NCBI RefSeq assembly: GCF_963678845.1
Contig: NZ_OY787464.1
Location: forward strand, 744,001 to 808,000
DNA from: an uncultured Bacteroides sp.
GTDB taxonomy: Bacteria > Bacteroidota > Bacteroidia > Bacteroidales > Bacteroidaceae
Reading direction: 5' to 3'
Length of the DNA stretch: 64,000 bases
Each line of letters opens with the position of its first letter. Positions within the stretch are counted from its first letter, which is position 1. The notes under the pieces were generated by a model, which did no database searches, was not told the origin of the DNA, and saw nothing but the letters and a program-made list of their open reading frames with translations. The position numbers were made by a program, and so were the translations under genes. This document shows, in pieces, positions 62,101 through 64,000 of this stretch.

Positions 62101-62304
62101 AATAAACTTCTCAACTTCCTCTGCGCTTCTTCCCGGCCACTGAGTAATGATCGTCACTTTGGTATTTGACACATCGGGAAAAGCATCAATAGGCGTATTC
62201 TTAAATGACACTATTCCCGCTATTACTGCAATTGTTGTACAGAAAAAAATAAAGAATTTATTTTTGAGCGAGAAAGCTATTATTCTATCTATAAATTTAT
62301 GCAT
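59179..62304 (-). CDS. HME-type RND heavy-metal efflux pump (CusA/CzcA family)
   Basis: The 1041-residue pump has the twelve-helix RND layout with two large periplasmic loops. The HME signature reads GAIDFGIITDGAVVMVEG in helix 4, with the Asp pair used for proton transfer. TPIDAFPDVSNTKV and QWPGRSAEEVE near the start are typical of CzcA/CusA. It exports metal ions from periplasm or cytosol across the outer membrane with its partners. Whether the ions are Cu/Ag or Zn/Co/Cd is not decided by inspection. Length is normal. Confidence 0.94.
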   Translation of the reverse strand: MHKFIDRIIAFSLKNKFFIFFCTTIAVIAGIVSFKNTPIDAFPDVSNTKVTIITQWPGRSAEEVEKFITIPIEISMNSVQKKTDIRSTTLFGLSVINVMFDDHVDDSFARQQVYNLLGDADLPDGVKPNVQPISGPTGEIFRYTLRSKNRSARELKTIQDWTIERNLRSVPGVADIVSFGGEVKTFEVSVNPNQLRNYGISSLELYNAIAKSNINVGGDVITKSSQAYVVRGIGLINDLDEIRNIVVKNIKGTPVLVRHLANVHESALPRLGQVGRMADNDVVEGIVLMRKGENPGAVIADLKAKITDINKNVLPKDVEIVPFYDRENLVNLAVDTVTHNLIEGILLVTFIVLIFMADWRTTVIVSIVIPLALLFAFICLNIMGMSANLLSMGAIDFGIITDGAVVMVEGLFVALDARAREVGMPTFNRMSKMGLIRNTAKEKGKAVFFSKLIIITALLPIFSFQKVEGKMFSPLAFTLGFALLGALIFTLTLVPVLSSMLLKKNVREKDNHFVKYINDKFAAFFERCYSHKKITILVATAIAVAGLASFSLLGSEFLPQLNEGSIYVRATLPQSISLNESVALANKMRKELTSFPEVKQVLSQTGRPNDGTDATGFYNIEFFVDIYAEKDWKSGLTKAQLIEKMQNRLSVYPGIDFNFSQPITDNVEEAASGVKGSIAVKVFGKDLYKSEKKAVEINKILSKVKGIEDLGIIRNIGQPELRIELNEKMLARYGVAKEDVQSIIEMAIGGKSASLLYEDERKFNIVVRYSPEFRKTEDEIGKILVPAMDGSMIPIKELAEIKTITGPLIIFRDDHSRFCAVKFSVRGRDMGTAVAEAQKKVNASVHLPEGYSLKWTGDFENQQRASNRLGQVVPISIAIIFIILFVLFSNARDAGLVLLNVPFAAVGGIVALIITHFNFSISAGIGFIALFGICIQNGVIMISDIKENLKKKLSLEDSIKRSMHSRVRPVVMTAAMAAIGLMPAAMSHGIGSESQRPLAIVIIGGLVGATFFTLFVFPLIVEIIYRKMLYDKHGNLHQKKL

Positions 62305-62318
62305 TGTTCAAACTGTAT

Positions 62319-63410
62319 TTAATCAACATTCAAAGCGTTATAAACCAATAGCGCATTCTGCCCAACGAGAATATCTCCTTCTTTAATTCCAGAACTTATA
62401 TAGGAGTATTTACCCTGCTGATTATCAACCACCACTTCGCAAACCTTCAATTCTTTATTCTGTTGTACCACCACTACATATTGCTTTCCGCCATCGAAAA
62501 TAAGATCTTTAGTCTGAATGCAAAGCATTGATTTTCCAGATGACTGACATTGAACGAAAACATTTGCAAACATTCCTGGTTTCAATAAATAGTGCTCATT
62601 CTTAAGCCTTACACGGGCACTCATTGTTTTGCTTTCATCATCAAGCATATTATAAACCTTGTCTATCACTCCTGTAAATTCTTTATCGGGATAAGCCAGA
62701 GTAGTGATTCGCACAGGAGCTCCTTCCCTCACCTTACTAATGTCGCTTTCGTATACATCAGCCATAACCCACACATTGTCCAGACCGGAGATAGTAAATA
62801 GTTCTTCATTCTGATCTGAACGAATCTGCATATCCTTGTTCACTTTTCTGTCAACTACAAATCCTGAAACCGGAGCCTTTATACGATATCCTGAATTACC
62901 AGATATGTGATAGATGTTATAGACCTCTTTTACACGCTTTTGTTCTGATCTGGCATTAGCCATTTCTTGTTTTGCCTGCAATAGTTCTCTATCGGAAGCC
63001 ATCCCCGAACGAGACATATCTTCTGCTGTCTGCAAATTACGTTTGGCTACCAAAGAATGCTGATTGGCATTGTTTAACTGCTTCTGATAATCGGCTACTT
63101 CGCCACTTCTTATAACGGCAAGCACTTGCCCTTTCTTTACATAATCACCAATCTCAGCATAAACATCTGTTACGTTTCCTCCAAAAATGGAATATACCTT
63201 CGCTACCTTTTCCTGATTAAAGGTTACACGTCCGTTAAGCATCATTTCATTAGCAGCAGTTCTCATGTTCACTGTATCAAGTGTCACTACTTTCTTCAGA
63301 CTATCCGTCATTGACAACGGTTTTATTTTGTCATCCTGTTGTTTCGCAGAACGTGAACAGGCACCCAGACAGATCATTACTGCGGGCAACAAAAACAGAT
63401 TTCTATTCAT
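62319..63410 (-). CDS. Periplasmic fusion protein of the RND efflux system
   Basis: The 363-residue protein is a lipoprotein (LGACSRS, Cys18) with the fusion-protein layout: barrel-sandwich halves (GGNVTDVYAEIGDYVKKGQVL and YRIKAPVSGFVVDRKV), a central alpha-hairpin (about 108-160) and beta-barrel and membrane-proximal domains. It joins the RND pump to the outer-membrane channel. The gene is 14 bp before the pump gene. Confidence 0.93.
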   Translation of the reverse strand: MNRNLFLLPAVMICLGACSRSAKQQDDKIKPLSMTDSLKKVVTLDTVNMRTAANEMMLNGRVTFNQEKVAKVYSIFGGNVTDVYAEIGDYVKKGQVLAVIRSGEVADYQKQLNNANQHSLVAKRNLQTAEDMSRSGMASDRELLQAKQEMANARSEQKRVKEVYNIYHISGNSGYRIKAPVSGFVVDRKVNKDMQIRSDQNEELFTISGLDNVWVMADVYESDISKVREGAPVRITTLAYPDKEFTGVIDKVYNMLDDESKTMSARVRLKNEHYLLKPGMFANVFVQCQSSGKSMLCIQTKDLIFDGGKQYVVVVQQNKELKVCEVVVDNQQGKYSYISSGIKEGDILVGQNALLVYNALNVD

Positions 63411-63427
63411 ATAGCTATTGTTTTATT

Positions 63428-64000
63428 TTAATAGGAAAAAAGAGTACGGCCGGTTACTGTGTTCAGATTCTCCATAGCCAGAAGAACATTTTTGCGGGTT
63501 TCGTTGAGTTGCAGGCAAACGTTCTTATAACTCTCATAATAATCAATAAATTCGGGCATGCTGATGTTCCGTTTCCGGAAGTTATCGTTTACACCTGTAA
63601 TAAGGTGTTCAAAGTCGTGTTCTAATGCTTCATTTGACTGTTTATATAGCTCCAGTGATTTCTGCAAGCGGGTATACGCCATGTAAAGTTCCGCCTTTGC
63701 TTTTTCCTGAGTCATACTTTTCTCTGCGTTATTTTGCTCTGTTTCTAAGCGGGCAGACTTTATGTTTCCTTGATTTCTGTTAAATACAGGAACAGAGACA
63801 CTGAATCCCAAACCAAAATAATTGTTCATAAAACTACCGGATTTATCATACGCCCCCTTGAGAGATACAGAAGGATAAGCCAACGCCTTTTGCAATTTCA
63901 GATTTACCTGCGAAGCTTCCATCTGAGCATTTGCCAGTTTTATATCCGGGCGTTCCAACAAATGACTTTCAAGGGCTGATAAAGAGAGAGAAGAAATATC
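63428..64000 (-). CDS. Outer-membrane efflux factor, TolC/CusC family (partial)
   Basis: The reading frame is open to the window edge, so only the C-terminal 190 residues are present. They show the second TolC-type repeat: LERPDIKLANAQMEASQVNL, the strand region YFGLGFSVSVPVFNRNQG, then long helices (ETEQNNAEKSMTQEKAKAEL). A TTG at 63961 is not a real start, since the frame continues upstream. It forms the exit duct of the efflux complex, 17 bp ahead of the fusion-protein gene. Confidence 0.88.
   Translation of the reverse strand, partial: DISSLSLSALESHLLERPDIKLANAQMEASQVNLKLQKALAYPSVSLKGAYDKSGSFMNNYFGLGFSVSVPVFNRNQGNIKSARLETEQNNAEKSMTQEKAKAELYMAYTRLQKSLELYKQSNEALEHDFEHLITGVNDNFRKRNISMPEFIDYYESYKNVCLQLNETRKNVLLAMENLNTVTGRTLFSY

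Overview
The window looks like chromosome of a low-GC member of the Bacteroidales, most likely a Bacteroides-type organism. The reasons are the many promoters with the Bacteroidota -7 element TAnnTTTG and little or no Shine-Dalgarno signal, a DUF5686/carboxypeptidase-regulatory-domain protein, the Bacteroidota histone-like family (HU-related), a SUMF1-BNR fusion, and a Bacteroidales-1/6S-type RNA next to rplT. All calls come from reading the sequence; no database search was run.

Layout. 1-213: a four-copy 22-bp-phased motif array in front of a leftward promoter whose gene lies outside the window. 214-5703: DUF5686 protein, GT2 glycosyltransferase, an unrecognised acyltransferase-like protein and an NHL-type lipoprotein. 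6141-10919: the high-affinity phosphate system, pstC-pstA-pstB-phoU leftward and pstS rightward, with 11-bp-phased Pho-box-like arrays on both sides of the divergent control region. 10973-22961: glnS, a TPR protein, tpx, tRNA-Thr, a nucleotide-sugar dehydrogenase, a membrane-anchored nuclease, mltG, iorA-iorB-paaK and xpt. 23020-30076 (leftward): 6S-like RNA, thrS-infC-rpmI-rplT, a TPR protein, and ruvX-def. 30266-38990: an OmpA protein, tRNA-Ser, a SPOR lipoprotein, a small lipoprotein-SDR-HU group, an rhlE-type helicase, a YtxH/holin-like envelope trio, alkaline phosphatase and manA. 39024-39768: a gene-free, strongly symmetric repeat region. 39769-41733: SUMF1-BNR protein.

42051-48235 is the accessory part: a four-gene, tightly coupled operon of an HsdM with an N-terminal nuclease-like domain, an HsdS, an OLD-type ATPase-TOPRIM nuclease and a four-helix membrane protein, with no HsdR. 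Two tandem tRNA-Asp genes border it. 48867-55798 is one long biosynthetic operon (purU-hisH-hisA-hisF-hisIE-ftsE-lysC-lysA). 55965-64000 holds a membrane glycosyltransferase that overlaps, tail to tail, a leftward metal-efflux operon (outer-membrane factor, fusion protein, HME-type RND pump, response regulator, sensor kinase), which runs off the right edge.

The most interesting items are the HsdR-less RM/OLD/membrane-protein operon, the 22-bp-phased four-site arrays at three places, the PstS-like segment embedded in PstC, the Pho-box ladders, and the roughly 600-bp nested palindrome at 39148-39765.
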